Positions 55,622 to 64,000 of a stretch of DNA of 64,000 nt are shown here, one piece after another (positions within the stretch are counted from its first letter, which is position 1; each line of letters opens with the position of its first letter). The position numbers and the translations under genes were made by a program. The notes under the pieces are model-generated. The model saw only the letters and a program-made list of their open reading frames with translations. It searched no databases and was not told the origin of the DNA. Source of the stretch: Brevibacillus ruminantium (GTDB lineage Bacteria > Bacillota > Bacilli > Brevibacillales > Brevibacillaceae); the NCBI RefSeq assembly GCF_023746555.1, contig NZ_CP098755.1, positions 141,501 to 205,500 on the forward strand, read 5' to 3'.

Positions 55622-56032
55622 TTACTCCGAGATTTTTTTTAGTAAGTTTTGAAGATTTATAGTTTTAGCATTGATTATTTGATATTTGCCAAGTTCCTCC
55701 TTATCAGTACTAAATATATCTATAGAATGGTTGTCGTATAAATACAATAGATATGTTATTGAATAATCTTTTATTATTCGAATAGATTGGGACTCTTTAA
55801 AAGATGTGGAATCACGTCTTGATTTAAGTTCCATCTTGGAGAAAGTATCTAATATTTTTTTAATTTCATTTCGATCTTTGATTATTTTTCTATCTTCATT
55901 ATAGTCTATAACAATAGCAGACACCTCTTCTTCGTTAAGTGCTACAATTTCTTTAGAAGGTGAACTTTTCAAGCTACTATAGGCATAAAATATACCGATA
56001 ACAACAATAATAAATACAACAAAAATGATCAT
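55622..56032 (-). CDS. Small membrane-anchored protein of unknown function
   Basis: One N-terminal transmembrane helix (FVVFIIVVIGIFYAY), then about 115 residues outside (VIDYNEDRKIIKDRNEIKKI, IIKDYSITYLLYLYD). ATG at 56032 has no good ribosome binding site. A TTG at 56043 with AGGCGG properly spaced is out of frame by one base across a run of seven A. So either the start is weak or the A-run slips or carries an indel. AT-rich. Confidence 0.6.
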   Translation of the reverse strand: MIIFVVFIIVVIGIFYAYSSLKSSPSKEIVALNEEEVSAIVIDYNEDRKIIKDRNEIKKILDTFSKMELKSRRDSTSFKESQSIRIIKDYSITYLLYLYDNHSIDIFSTDKEELGKYQIINAKTINLQNLLKKISE

Positions 56033-56402
56033 CTTTTTTTCAAAATGTTAAACCGCCTTTTGATTTTATCTGGCATACCTTTAAATAATTTGTTTAATCT
56101 ACGATTTTCAAGCTGAACAGTTTTAACATGAATATTACCAAGAACGGAAAAAAAGAACAGTTAGTTGTAATGATACCAATCAAAACTAGCTTCGGATTTT
56201 TACAAAGCCGGGATGATGAAATTCCTCGACTTGTCTATATTAAATAGACGAAAGAAAATGGAAAAAGTTTCAAACTCTTTTTTTCTAGGAAATGGTTATT
56301 AGATAAAAATTTTTATGGAAAATTATATCATGGTGTTAATTTACTGAGTCGGGGAAACTACAGCTTTAAAAGTCTTCATGTCCTTGGTATAAACTATTTT
56401 AA
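56033..56402. other. Gene-poor stretch before the tad locus
   Basis: No supported gene. Very AT-rich to about 56340. The composition rises towards chromosomal average as the pilus operon begins. Confidence 0.5.
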
Positions 56403-56460
56403 AGGATGTCTCTAGGTGACTGTTCCAAACAGTTGCACCCAATAGAGGCATCCTATTTGT
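56403..56460. other. Imperfect long inverted repeat upstream of the pilus operon
   Basis: AGGATGTCTCT (56403-56413) pairs with AGAGGCATCCT (56444-56454) across a 30-base loop. The repeat is followed by ATTTGTTTTT. It could be a terminator-like element or an IS end; I cannot decide. Confidence 0.35.
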
Positions 56461-56543
56461 TTTTCCATCAAACCGGTAAGTTGGCTTTTTTTGTCCTCTC
56501 CTTCCCCTATACGCTGGATAAAACAGGAAAGGGGGCACGCAGC

Positions 56544-57272
56544 GTGTCGATTCATCCGCTTCGACTGATTGCGATATTTCTGCTGGCTGCTTGCGTAGCG
56601 GCCGGGGCGTACCACTTCTTACAACCGCAAACCTTTGTCTACGTCAAGCTGAGAGGACATGTGGAAAAAGCAAGCGGAGAAAAGCTGGCGGCAACGGATC
56701 TGGAGCGAGGCGAGATTCAGGTAGGAGGGCTGGCTCGCGGCCAATCGGCAGAAGCCCTTGGCCTGATTCCATGGGAACATGCGCCGCGTTACTTGGACAG
56801 ACCGTTGTCTCGGCGAATAGAGGGAGGCAGACCGCTTTTGCCAGGAGACGTGGAGCCCGAGAGTGGCAAAACGTATGGCCGGGAGCTGGCAGAATCCATG
56901 ACGGGCATCAGCATTCCAGTCAACAATGTAACGGGAGTCCACCCCCATGTCGCTGTGGGTGAACGCGTGCATGTATACGCCTCGTTTGAGGACGACAGCG
57001 GCGCACACACTGGGCTGCTCCTTCGCAATATGCCAGTCATTGGCGTGCAGAGGGAGATGGACGGAGCGATTCCCAGACTTCAGGCAGTCACACTGTCATT
57101 GCAGCTCCGAGAGGCGGTGCTGCTTACTCATGCCCTCCATTACGGGAAAATCCGTTTGGGACAAGCCTCTCTGCAGGAGGGGGAAGATACAGCGGGAATT
57201 GGCGATCAAGGCTTTGCAGCATCCCTGATCAAAACGAAAAAACGGTGGGGAGAGACGGAGGAGGGGCGTTAG
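56544..57272 (+). CDS. cpaB: Flp pilus assembly protein CpaB-like (SAF domain)
   Basis: GTG at 56544 behind GGAAAGGGGG. One N-terminal membrane anchor (LRLIAIFLLAACVAAGAYHF), then a SAF/CpaB-type outer domain (YVKLRGHVEKASGEKLAATD, SRRIEGGRPLLPGDVEPES, SIPVNNVTGVHPHVAVGERV, QAVTLSLQLREAVLLTHAL). First gene of the tad cluster, with a 1-bp overlap of its stop with the next GTG. The call rests on weak sequence motifs plus strong context. Confidence 0.75.
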   Translation: MSIHPLRLIAIFLLAACVAAGAYHFLQPQTFVYVKLRGHVEKASGEKLAATDLERGEIQVGGLARGQSAEALGLIPWEHAPRYLDRPLSRRIEGGRPLLPGDVEPESGKTYGRELAESMTGISIPVNNVTGVHPHVAVGERVHVYASFEDDSGAHTGLLLRNMPVIGVQREMDGAIPRLQAVTLSLQLREAVLLTHALHYGKIRLGQASLQEGEDTAGIGDQGFAASLIKTKKRWGETEEGR

Positions 57273-58825
57273 TGAAAAAAAGATTGTTGATTATCGATGA
57301 TGATCCCGCTGTAGGTACATTATTGCAAACACAGCTGGGAGGAAGTCAGTGGCTAGAGGTCTGCGGGCAGACAGCGAGCGTGGAGGACACATGGCGTGCA
57401 CTAGACGAGGAGAAAATGGATATGGTCCTGCTCGGTGGAGTGCGGGAAGTGGAAAGGGGGGTGTTATGTCAACAGTTGCGTCTTTCCTTTCCACACCTTC
57501 ATTTTATCGCTGCATGCACGTCGACTGAGCTGATGTGGGAGCCATTTTGGCGAAACCTGGGGATGTGGGTGATTGGCAAGCCGATCCAACCTGGTCAACT
57601 GGAGGTGCTGGCGATGCAACTTTCATCCTTGTCCACACCTCCTTCTCTACCACCAATCAACAAATCAGGCATGGGCGCATCCGGGATTTCCGGCCAGGTC
57701 TCATCCGTCTCGGAACCTTACACACAAAGCCATGGTTTCGTCGCACCAGTCGCTCCAGCCGCACCTGGCCAAGCGCCAGTCCTGCCAGGTCAAAGTTTGG
57801 CGGGAGGAACTGTTTCATCAGGGGGGACGGGTATGCCACTAACGTTTCCGGCTGTTGCCGAAGCGAGACCGGAGCCGCCTTACAAGGCAGATTCAAACGG
57901 TGTGCAGCGAGCATCTAAACGATTGATGACGGTATACGGACCAAAAGGCGGCGTGGGGAAAACCTTTCTTTCCCGCGAACTGGCTATTTATTTTGCGCAA
58001 AGAAAAAACGGTGACACTCCGTTAAAAGTGCTGGCTGTCGATTTCAATCTGGACCTGGGGACCTTTGCCACCGCGTTAAACCTGTCTCGCACCCCCAATC
58101 TCTACACTTGGGTGCAGGATATTGATAGACGGCTTCGTGACTGGATTCGTTCTCACGGCAGAGAGCCAGACGAATTGAACCAGCAGGAGTGGCAGGAGTA
58201 TATCGAGGCGGTACAGTTATCGCCGCAGGAGGTGGACAATCATATTGTCGTTCATGAAGCGAGCGGATTGCATGTCCTCACCTCCCCGCGCGATATTCGG
58301 AACAGCTTTGAAATCAAAGACTATCATTTGTATCTGATTCTGGATGCTTTGAAGCACAGCGGCTATGATGTCATCTTGATCGATACTGCGCCCGATACGA
58401 CCGATGCCACGATTCAAGCATTGTTTTTCGCCGAACAAGTGATTATGGTCGGCAATCCAGTAGTGGACTCTATTGAAAATATCCAACGTATTTTAAAGCT
58501 GCTGCGGGAGGCAGAGTACCCTGAGGAGCGAATCCAACTTTGCATGAACCGTCTGCAGCGCAAAGAGATGTTTACTTTGGATGAAATCCGCGCCTATTTT
58601 CAGTTGCATCCCAGTAAAAAAATCTTTGCGATCCCTGATGATCAGGAGGTAAAAAAGTCGATCAACACAGGCAATCCGGTCATGCTCCATCCCGGCAAGC
58701 TGGCTGCCAAGGACGCCATCATTGAACTGGGAAAAGCGCTTCTGCCTGAGCAGGAGGGGAACGGTGACTCGCTCAAACGCAAGGAAAAAGGACGATCCTC
58801 CCTGTGGAAATGGCTGAAGCGATAA
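57272..58825 (+). CDS. cpaE: CpaE-like pilus protein: receiver-like domain plus MinD/ParA-type ATPase
   Basis: GTG at 57272. The N-terminal receiver-like domain (about residues 1-118) keeps the acidic DDDPAVG, but the phospho-acceptor position in DMVLLGG is Gly, so it cannot be phosphorylated in the normal way. A Pro/Ser/Gly-rich linker (about 120-210) follows. The ATPase has deviant Walker A YGPKGGVGKT (222-231) and VILIDTAPDTTDATI. CpaE places the Tad secretion machine in the cell. It is followed 25 bp later by cpaF. Confidence 0.88.
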   Translation: MKKRLLIIDDDPAVGTLLQTQLGGSQWLEVCGQTASVEDTWRALDEEKMDMVLLGGVREVERGVLCQQLRLSFPHLHFIAACTSTELMWEPFWRNLGMWVIGKPIQPGQLEVLAMQLSSLSTPPSLPPINKSGMGASGISGQVSSVSEPYTQSHGFVAPVAPAAPGQAPVLPGQSLAGGTVSSGGTGMPLTFPAVAEARPEPPYKADSNGVQRASKRLMTVYGPKGGVGKTFLSRELAIYFAQRKNGDTPLKVLAVDFNLDLGTFATALNLSRTPNLYTWVQDIDRRLRDWIRSHGREPDELNQQEWQEYIEAVQLSPQEVDNHIVVHEASGLHVLTSPRDIRNSFEIKDYHLYLILDALKHSGYDVILIDTAPDTTDATIQALFFAEQVIMVGNPVVDSIENIQRILKLLREAEYPEERIQLCMNRLQRKEMFTLDEIRAYFQLHPSKKIFAIPDDQEVKKSINTGNPVMLHPGKLAAKDAIIELGKALLPEQEGNGDSLKRKEKGRSSLWKWLKR

Positions 58826-58850
58826 AAAGAGAAAGGAGGGCGAAGTGGGA

Positions 58851-60338
58851 ATGAGCTTTCAGAAAAAAACTTTACTGGGGATACAAACACCGCAGCGGGA
58901 ACGAGTCGATTTACGTTCTGAGGCAAAAAAATCGACAAGGGAATCGCACACCTTGCAGGAGATCATGCAGATCAGGCAGCAGACTCCGGTAGACAGACGG
59001 CTGAGCCCGGAGGCAGAGGCGGCGATTCGCACGCAAATCGTGGAAAAGCACGGAAAACGATTGTGGGAGGAGAAAGCGCAGCCCGCTTATTTGCAAGAGC
59101 TTGCCAAGGATATCCGTCTGCTGCTGGAAGCGGGAACCCCGCTCTCATCGGCGCAAATGGAACTGGAAGTCGAGCGGTTGATTCGCTCCCTGACCGGATG
59201 GGGGCCGCTTGATCCACTGCTGGATAATCCGGATATTACAGAAATTATGTTTCATCGCTATGATCATCTGGTCGTTGAACGAAAAAGCACGGGACGGCTG
59301 GAGGTACCAGATACTCCTGTCTTTCGGGACGAAGATGAAATGCTTCGCCTGCTCGAGCAAATTGCAGCCACGATGGGACGAGAGTTCAACGAGACCAAAG
59401 CGGAGCTGAACACGCAGTTGCCCGACGGCTCTCGGGTAGCAGCAACACATCGCTCGATTTCCCCCGATGGCCACATGTTGACCATTCGAAAGCACCGCGA
59501 TCTGTTGACGGAGCAGGATTACCTTTCCTATGGGTCCATTTGCGAACCGATGCTGACCTTTCTCAAATGGGCCATCGGCTATTCACGTGCCTCTGGCATT
59601 GTAAGCGGGGGGACCGGTTCGGGAAAAACGCATTTGCTCAACCTGATTTCCCAGTACGTGCCTCATCATCTGAGTATCATCACGATTGAAGATGTCCTAG
59701 AAATGAAACTGCAGCACCCGTTTGTCCGCCGATTTTTGGCCAAACCGGCGAACTACGAAGGGAAAGGGGGCTTTTCCATCAAGGATTGTGTCCGGCTCTC
59801 CCTCCGAAAGCGGCCCGATGTGATCATCGTTGGGGAGACACGGGGTGGGGAAATCGTCGATATGCTGTGGGCCATGAATACGGACCATCCAGGAAGCTGG
59901 AGTACAGCTCACGCCAACTCTCCGCGCGCTCTGATCGATTCCACTTTGCCCATACTGTTCGCCAAAGCCGAGGAATCCTACAGCACCACGGAGCGAAATC
60001 TGATGATCGGGTCGGCCTTGGACTTGATTGTCCAGGTAAAGCGCTTTGAAGAAGACGGCAGCCGCAAGGTAGTGGCCATTACCGAGGTTGTTGGAACGGG
60101 TCAGTCCCATGAGGAGCGAATCCGGCAATCGTGCAACGTCAGACAGATCAACCCGGACCGCGTTTACTTGCAGGATATTTACGTGTACGAGCCAACCGGG
60201 ATCAAAAATGGACGGGTAGTCGGACAGTATAAATGGACGGGATATCGACCGGAACAGTTGGTGCGCCGCTGGACGGAAAAGGGGCTTAGGCAGGAAGAGT
60301 GGGAACGTGTCTTTTTTACGACACCGATACCGATGTAG
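58851..60338 (+). CDS. cpaF: CpaF/TadA secretion ATPase
   Basis: Hexameric ATPase driving Flp pilus assembly. Walker A SGGTGSGKT (about residues 252-260), Asp box TIEDVLE, Walker B RPDVIIVGETRGGE, and HANSPRALI His box. LTGWGPLDPLL ... ITEIM is the N-terminal CpaF signature. ATG at 58851 and GTG at 58845 are both possible after AAAGGAGGG. 495 residues. Confidence 0.93.
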   Translation: MSFQKKTLLGIQTPQRERVDLRSEAKKSTRESHTLQEIMQIRQQTPVDRRLSPEAEAAIRTQIVEKHGKRLWEEKAQPAYLQELAKDIRLLLEAGTPLSSAQMELEVERLIRSLTGWGPLDPLLDNPDITEIMFHRYDHLVVERKSTGRLEVPDTPVFRDEDEMLRLLEQIAATMGREFNETKAELNTQLPDGSRVAATHRSISPDGHMLTIRKHRDLLTEQDYLSYGSICEPMLTFLKWAIGYSRASGIVSGGTGSGKTHLLNLISQYVPHHLSIITIEDVLEMKLQHPFVRRFLAKPANYEGKGGFSIKDCVRLSLRKRPDVIIVGETRGGEIVDMLWAMNTDHPGSWSTAHANSPRALIDSTLPILFAKAEESYSTTERNLMIGSALDLIVQVKRFEEDGSRKVVAITEVVGTGQSHEERIRQSCNVRQINPDRVYLQDIYVYEPTGIKNGRVVGQYKWTGYRPEQLVRRWTEKGLRQEEWERVFFTTPIPM

Positions 60339-60349
60339 GAGGGGCGGTC

Positions 60350-61252
60350 ATGACCATTGGGAGCTTGTACATTGCGGCAGGACTGGGGATTGGAACGGTA
60401 ATGCTCACGCTTCCCCAGGCATTTTTCCAGCGACGGCAACCGGAGGGAAAACACGATATCGTCCACCAGTTGCAGCGGGATCGCAAAACGATGTGGGACA
60501 AGCTCGATCTCAGACTTCAGCAGTCTGGTTCAGGGATCGGGATTCATCGGTACGTGGGTCTTGCGTTTCTGTGCGGGCTGGTCTCTTTTGCTGTCAGTCA
60601 GCAGATTTTAAAGTCGTGGATATTGGCTCTGCCCGCATTCTTTGCCGGTGTGCTTTTCGTCGAGAGACTGGTAAGCGTTCTGGGAGCGAGGAAAAAGGAC
60701 CGGTTCGAAGCAGACAACGTGAAGGCGATTCGCTTGATGGCCAGCTCTTTGCGGACCTCGCCATCCTATTTGCATGCATTTGAACAGGTGGCAGCCAGTC
60801 CTTATCTGGATAAAAGCGTCACCGCCGAATACAGCAGGGTCGTAGAGCTTTTGCGGGCACAAGTGCCGCTGGAGCGGATCATGGAGTCGTTCTATCAGCG
60901 AACGGGGTCTACCGATATTCGGTACCTGGCGACCATCGTCTCCATTCAGCGGGAGATGGGCGGGGACATGGCAAAAACGCTGGACCTGGCAGCCTCAACC
61001 ATACTCAGAAAAAAACAATCCTTGAGACGACAGCGGGCGGCCATGGCTCAAATCACAGCGCAGGTAAATCTGCTCAGCATCATGCCTTTTATCTTTATCA
61101 TCGCCCTGTATGCAAACAATCCCCTGCACTTTGAACCGTTGACAGCTACTTTATCGGGGAGGCTGACCGTCTTGGCAGCACTCGGGTCGATATTGATTGG
61201 CGGAGAGGTAATTCGCCATCTGGCCCGCAAAGGGATTCATAAAGGGGGCTGA
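60350..61252 (+). CDS. tadB: TadB-like inner-membrane pilus protein
   Basis: A type II secretion F-domain protein. ATG at 60350 follows AGGAGGGGCGG; the open frame from 60299 overlaps cpaF. Hydrophobic segments lie near the N-terminus (IAAGLGIGTVML), in the middle (YVGLAFLCGLVSFAV) and at the C-terminus (LLSIMPFIFIIALYANN). The cytoplasmic F-domain core has VKAIRLMASSLRTSPSYLHA and SIQREMGGDMAKTLDLAAST. Confidence 0.85.
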   Translation: MTIGSLYIAAGLGIGTVMLTLPQAFFQRRQPEGKHDIVHQLQRDRKTMWDKLDLRLQQSGSGIGIHRYVGLAFLCGLVSFAVSQQILKSWILALPAFFAGVLFVERLVSVLGARKKDRFEADNVKAIRLMASSLRTSPSYLHAFEQVAASPYLDKSVTAEYSRVVELLRAQVPLERIMESFYQRTGSTDIRYLATIVSIQREMGGDMAKTLDLAASTILRKKQSLRRQRAAMAQITAQVNLLSIMPFIFIIALYANNPLHFEPLTATLSGRLTVLAALGSILIGGEVIRHLARKGIHKGG

Positions 61253-61256
61253 ACTC

Positions 61257-62177
61257 ATGCTCGTACTGGGGACACTGGCTAGCGTTGTAGGACTGGCCGT
61301 ATTTCTATGGGGATTGCCTGTTTGTCGGGGAAAATTTCGTACAGATCCTGTCCATTCCCTGCTCGGACGAATTGACCGGGAGCAGCATACTTATCTCGAA
61401 CATTCCTTTGGACAAGCTCCATCAAAGTGGCGGATTGTTCGCTATCTGGAACAACAGAATGGACTGCTTGAACGTATTTGCAAGCTGACCGGAATCAACA
61501 TGGACCAAACAGCAGACATGCTTTATCGCCTTCGCTCTGGCTATACCTTGGCGGAAGTGGCTGCGGCCAAGGCGATCGGCGGAGTCGTCCTGCTGGCGAT
61601 CATCATTCAGGTGGGTTTTCGCCTGTCGGCGGGACAACCGTGGAATGCCAAGACAGCGCTGCCCGTACTGGCTGCTGTCCTGCTGTTTCTGCTTCCTACC
61701 TTGCTGCTGGAGTGGGCAGATAAACGAGCCAAGGCAGAAATCCGTGAACAAGTGCCCATTTTTTTTAGTATTGTGCAATCGCTCGTAGAGGCAGGGATGC
61801 CTATTCAGTCCGCGGTCACACAGACAGCAAGCCGTTTCGCGGGACGGTTGGGACAGGAGCTTGCACGATTGGAGACAGAGGAGAGGCGCAGCGGCAACTG
61901 GCGCAAGGCCCTGGAAGACACGGCGTTCCGCTGGGAGGTCGACTCTCTCTCGGCGATCGCTATGGAAATCAACGAGGCGATGAGCAAAGGGGTAAGCATT
62001 GCCCAGATGATCGCGGCCCAGGTGGAGGAGCAGGTGCGTCAGCAGGAGGATGAGGCTTCTGATCATATGAATCGGTTAAATGTCCGGCTGCTTCCTTTTG
62101 TCATTGTCTTGATGGGAGTGCCGTTGTTGTTTCTTGTAATGGGCCCTATTTTTATTGGGATTGATGAGAGGCTTTGA
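61257..62177 (+). CDS. tadC: TadC-like inner-membrane pilus protein
   Basis: The second F-domain membrane protein of the pair, starting 4 bp after tadB. Membrane segments lie at the N-terminus, near 105-150 and at the C-terminus (LLPFVIVLMGVPLLFLVMGP). The F-domain has IREQVPIFFSIVQSLVEAGM and AIAMEINEAMSKGVSIAQMI. With TadB it forms the platform of the Tad secretion system. Confidence 0.85.
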   Translation: MLVLGTLASVVGLAVFLWGLPVCRGKFRTDPVHSLLGRIDREQHTYLEHSFGQAPSKWRIVRYLEQQNGLLERICKLTGINMDQTADMLYRLRSGYTLAEVAAAKAIGGVVLLAIIIQVGFRLSAGQPWNAKTALPVLAAVLLFLLPTLLLEWADKRAKAEIREQVPIFFSIVQSLVEAGMPIQSAVTQTASRFAGRLGQELARLETEERRSGNWRKALEDTAFRWEVDSLSAIAMEINEAMSKGVSIAQMIAAQVEEQVRQQEDEASDHMNRLNVRLLPFVIVLMGVPLLFLVMGPIFIGIDERL

Positions 62178-62198
62178 AAAGGGAAATCTAGGAGAAGG

Positions 62199-62282
62199 GT
62201 GGTTCGCTTTACTATTCTGCTGAGAAGATACAAGGACATGGAAACATTGAACACTGGTAATAAAATATTAGTTTTAAAATAA
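62199..62282 (+). pseudogene. Truncated gene start after tadC
   Basis: GTG at 62199 behind AGGAGAAGG opens VVRFTILLRRYKDMETLNTG and stops after 27 codons. The composition turns AT-rich at about 62240. It looks like the beginning of the next pilus-operon gene cut off by the AT-rich insert, but it could be a chance frame. Confidence 0.3.
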
Positions 62283-62356
62283 CTTATTTACAAATATTTG
62301 GAATAGCGGTAGTGTTTATATGGAAAACATTTCAATAAAAAGGAGAGATGATGTTC

Positions 62357-63508
62357 ATGAAGTTGTTTAGGCGTGCCACTATTTGTATTCTGAGTACACT
62401 ATTACTAACTAGTCTAAGTAGTCCGGGGCTTGCTAAAATTAACTACTCAAATAACTTTAAAATTAAGAATGAAAGTAAGTTCCAAATTACAAACGAGGCT
62501 TATAAAAAAGTAGTAAGTGAAGAAAGAAAATTAAACTCACGTAGAAACACTAGTGACGTACTAATTGTAGATTTTAATAGCAGAGAAGAAATCGAGTCTC
62601 TAGTCGATAAGCATCAGTTAGTAATTGGTGTTGAAGAGGTAAATTCTGAAGATACCGATCTACGACTATATTGGTCTGGTTTAAATAGCAAGGGTGTTGA
62701 AATATCAGGGAAGGATGAAGTTTTTGTAGACATTGATGGTTATGTTTCGGAGAGTAAAGATGAAAAAGATAAACAGTTCATTATACAGACCACTGTATTG
62801 GATGCAATAACCGATCATCTGGCTTACCTACAGGAGGACGAGGGGGAGGCAATTGATGAAAGGAATACATCTTCTCTTTTAGCCGCTTCACAAGAATATG
62901 ACTGGACTGATGTTGAATGGGATCAGGTAGCTAAATACTATCCGCCTTATGGGAAAATAAGGTTAAATTATCAAATAGCCAAAGCTAGAAGTTTGCATAC
63001 TTCTGATAAGGGGAACTATATGTCCTCCTACTTAAATGCTCAGGTAAACCCAGGTGCTCAATTAGCGAAAGGCGATAGTGACTATGACTCAGCTTATAGA
63101 GTTTTAAATATTGAATTAAGATCTAGACCAAGGACTGCAGATCGTACCCCTTTTGTTATGTTAGATCACGAACCAGTTAATACCGGTCGTTCCGGTAGCA
63201 CTTCTCATTCTGGTGGTCTAGGTTTTGATATGAGAGGTGGAGGGTCTTTCAGCTATGCTTATCAATTTACACAGAACTGGTCAGATCTTACATTGTCCGA
63301 TGAGAGTGATGATTATGGCGTTTGGGTTTACGATGTAAGTGGAAGTTTGAGGAGCCAAGTCGTTACAGCAAAAGGCGGAGCCATTTATAGGGTTCCAAGT
63401 GAATATTCAAGTCATAATATAGGCGTATATGCGTATGTTGATTTTGGTGGAACATTTGTGAAAACAGTAAGTAGAGTTGCCAATGAAAGTATAAAGGTAA
63501 GATGGTAA
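62357..63508 (+). CDS. Large secreted protein of unknown function
   Basis: ATG at 62357 is preferred because the ATGs at 62348 and 62351 abut the AGGAGAG site. Signal peptide ending near SPGLA. Mature part about 355 residues. The first third has a helical look with a possible propeptide-like strand (DVLIVDFNSREEIESLVDKH). The C-terminal half is Ser/Gly/Tyr-rich and beta-like (STSHSGGLGFDMRGGGSFSY, YGVWVYDVSGSLRSQVVTAK). No family recognised. AT-rich, inserted between tadC and a pilus-type gene. Confidence 0.7.
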   Translation: MKLFRRATICILSTLLLTSLSSPGLAKINYSNNFKIKNESKFQITNEAYKKVVSEERKLNSRRNTSDVLIVDFNSREEIESLVDKHQLVIGVEEVNSEDTDLRLYWSGLNSKGVEISGKDEVFVDIDGYVSESKDEKDKQFIIQTTVLDAITDHLAYLQEDEGEAIDERNTSSLLAASQEYDWTDVEWDQVAKYYPPYGKIRLNYQIAKARSLHTSDKGNYMSSYLNAQVNPGAQLAKGDSDYDSAYRVLNIELRSRPRTADRTPFVMLDHEPVNTGRSGSTSHSGGLGFDMRGGGSFSYAYQFTQNWSDLTLSDESDDYGVWVYDVSGSLRSQVVTAKGGAIYRVPSEYSSHNIGVYAYVDFGGTFVKTVSRVANESIKVRW

Positions 63509-63513
63509 TAACG

Positions 63514-63552
63514 TATCAAGGTATGTATAATAATACATATCTTGATATTTTT
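63514..63552 (+). terminator. Terminator after the large secreted protein gene
   Basis: A 15-bp stem TATCAAGGTATGTAT / ATACATATCTTGATA with one mismatch, then TTTTT. Confidence 0.75.
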
Positions 63553-63577
63553 TACTTTTAGGAAAGGGTGTATTTTA

Positions 63578-63766
63578 TTGGAGAAAAATTTAGCTGTTTT
63601 TGCTGCTTTCTTGGTCGGTTTTTTATTCAGTATGTTACGACCTTATGATTCCGTAGACTTTTTTGAGTTTATGATTGGTGTCCTAAATATAATAGGATTA
63701 TTAGTTATGATAGTATTTGGAATAGTAATAATCGTGCGGGCATTCTCAAGCCTAAATAAGAAGTAA
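63578..63766 (+). CDS. Small two-helix membrane protein
   Basis: TTG at 63578 with AGGAAAGGG at the right distance. 62 residues with two hydrophobic helices (LAVFAAFLVGFLFSML, MIGVLNIIGLLVMIVFGIVI) and a basic C-terminus. It could be an immunity- or holin-like partner of the preceding secreted protein, but nothing in the sequence proves that. Confidence 0.55.
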   Translation: MEKNLAVFAAFLVGFLFSMLRPYDSVDFFEFMIGVLNIIGLLVMIVFGIVIIVRAFSSLNKK

Positions 63767-63800
63767 ATCAGTATTCGGGAGTATTTTGTAAGTACAAGTG

Positions 63801-63830
63801 GAACGGTCGCATCTACGACTGTTCTTTTTT
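63801..63830 (+). terminator. Terminator after the small membrane protein gene
   Basis: GAACGGTCG / CGACTGTTC stem followed by TTTTTT. Confidence 0.8.
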
Positions 63831-63929
63831 GTTTAAGGAATCTCGTTAGCAGTAAATGAATAAGTTTCTTTGCGAAAGCACTCTTTCTTTTGACAAGGTA
63901 TAAGTACAAGAAAAAAAGGAGTGATTGCG

Positions 63930-64000
63930 ATGACATGGGTATCTCAGTACTTGAACCGTTTTGTCAAGGAAGAGGATGGCGTGACGATTGTGGAGATGGT
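63930..64000 (+). CDS. Start of a TadE-like or Flp pilin-like gene, cut by window end
   Basis: ATG at 63930 behind AAAAGGAGTG. The visible residues MTWVSQYLNRFVKEEDGVTI, then VEMV, show the acidic E-E-D-G followed by a hydrophobic start with a conserved Glu. That is the pattern of type IVb pilins and TadE pseudopilins at the prepilin cleavage site. Only 23 residues are visible, so pilin and TadE cannot be separated. Confidence 0.6.
   Translation, partial: MTWVSQYLNRFVKEEDGVTIVEM

Noticed and set aside
1..64000. CRISPR arrays, tRNA or rRNA genes
   Set aside because: I saw no regularly spaced short repeats, and no cloverleaf or rRNA sequence, on either strand.

Overview
The window looks like a chromosomal segment of a spore-forming, low-to-mid GC Bacillota, most likely a Brevibacillus or a close Paenibacillaceae relative. 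The evidence is the tilS-hpt-ftsH core block, strong AGGAGG ribosome binding sites with frequent GTG and TTG starts, lipoboxes, Zur-type operators, and a PCYCGC lipoprotein. This is inference from gene content; no database was searched.

Layout. (1) 1-5.3 kb: housekeeping block with a two-gene ThrE-type exporter, tilS, hpt and ftsH. (2) 5.3-8.4 kb: decayed IS91-like transposase, AT-rich genes for a secreted and a membrane protein, and gene-poor debris. (3) 8.4-17.4 kb: HAD phosphatase, nadA, a PadR/FtsW-like pair, an OatA-type acyltransferase, a PCYCGC lipoprotein, and znuA under two Zur boxes. (4) 17.4-37.2 kb: a Tc (toxin complex) island, bounded by a direct repeat made of the znuA terminator plus the last codons of a WG-repeat gene. 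It carries one promoter and four same-strand genes: a fused TcB-TcC, TcA, a Hint-domain protein and a cysteine desulfurase. (5) 37.2-44.9 kb: WG-repeat lipoprotein, znuC-znuB-zur with its own Zur box, an SDR, and nadB-nadC-coaX. (6) 45-56.5 kb: accessory zone with GNATs, formamidase with FmdB, a decayed second coaX, Fe-ADH, a RidA-like protein, AT-rich secreted proteins, a broken gene tentatively assigned to DUF4855 and an IS21 istB relic. (7) 56.5-64 kb: tad/flp pilus operon (cpaB, cpaE, cpaF, tadB, tadC), interrupted after tadC by an AT-rich insert before the next pilus-type gene, which runs off the window.

How the genes work together. NadA, NadB and NadC form the complete de novo route from aspartate to nicotinate mononucleotide. 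ZnuABC with Zur is a zinc uptake system. It appears to have been split by arrival of the Tc island, since znuA now lies 21 kb from znuCB. The Tc genes should encode a full two-protein injection toxin: TcA forms the pore and translocon, and TcB-TcC forms the cocoon holding a C-terminal nuclease-like effector.

The most unusual item is the tail of the toxin operon. A 566-residue protein has a cysteine-rich N-terminus running into a Hint (intein/Hedgehog-type) domain, then a degenerate peptidase-like region and an Ig-like domain. It is followed 31 bp later by a NifS-type cysteine desulfurase with a roughly 135-residue N-terminal extension. Neither is a usual Tc component, and together they may be a toxin-associated maturation or modification system.
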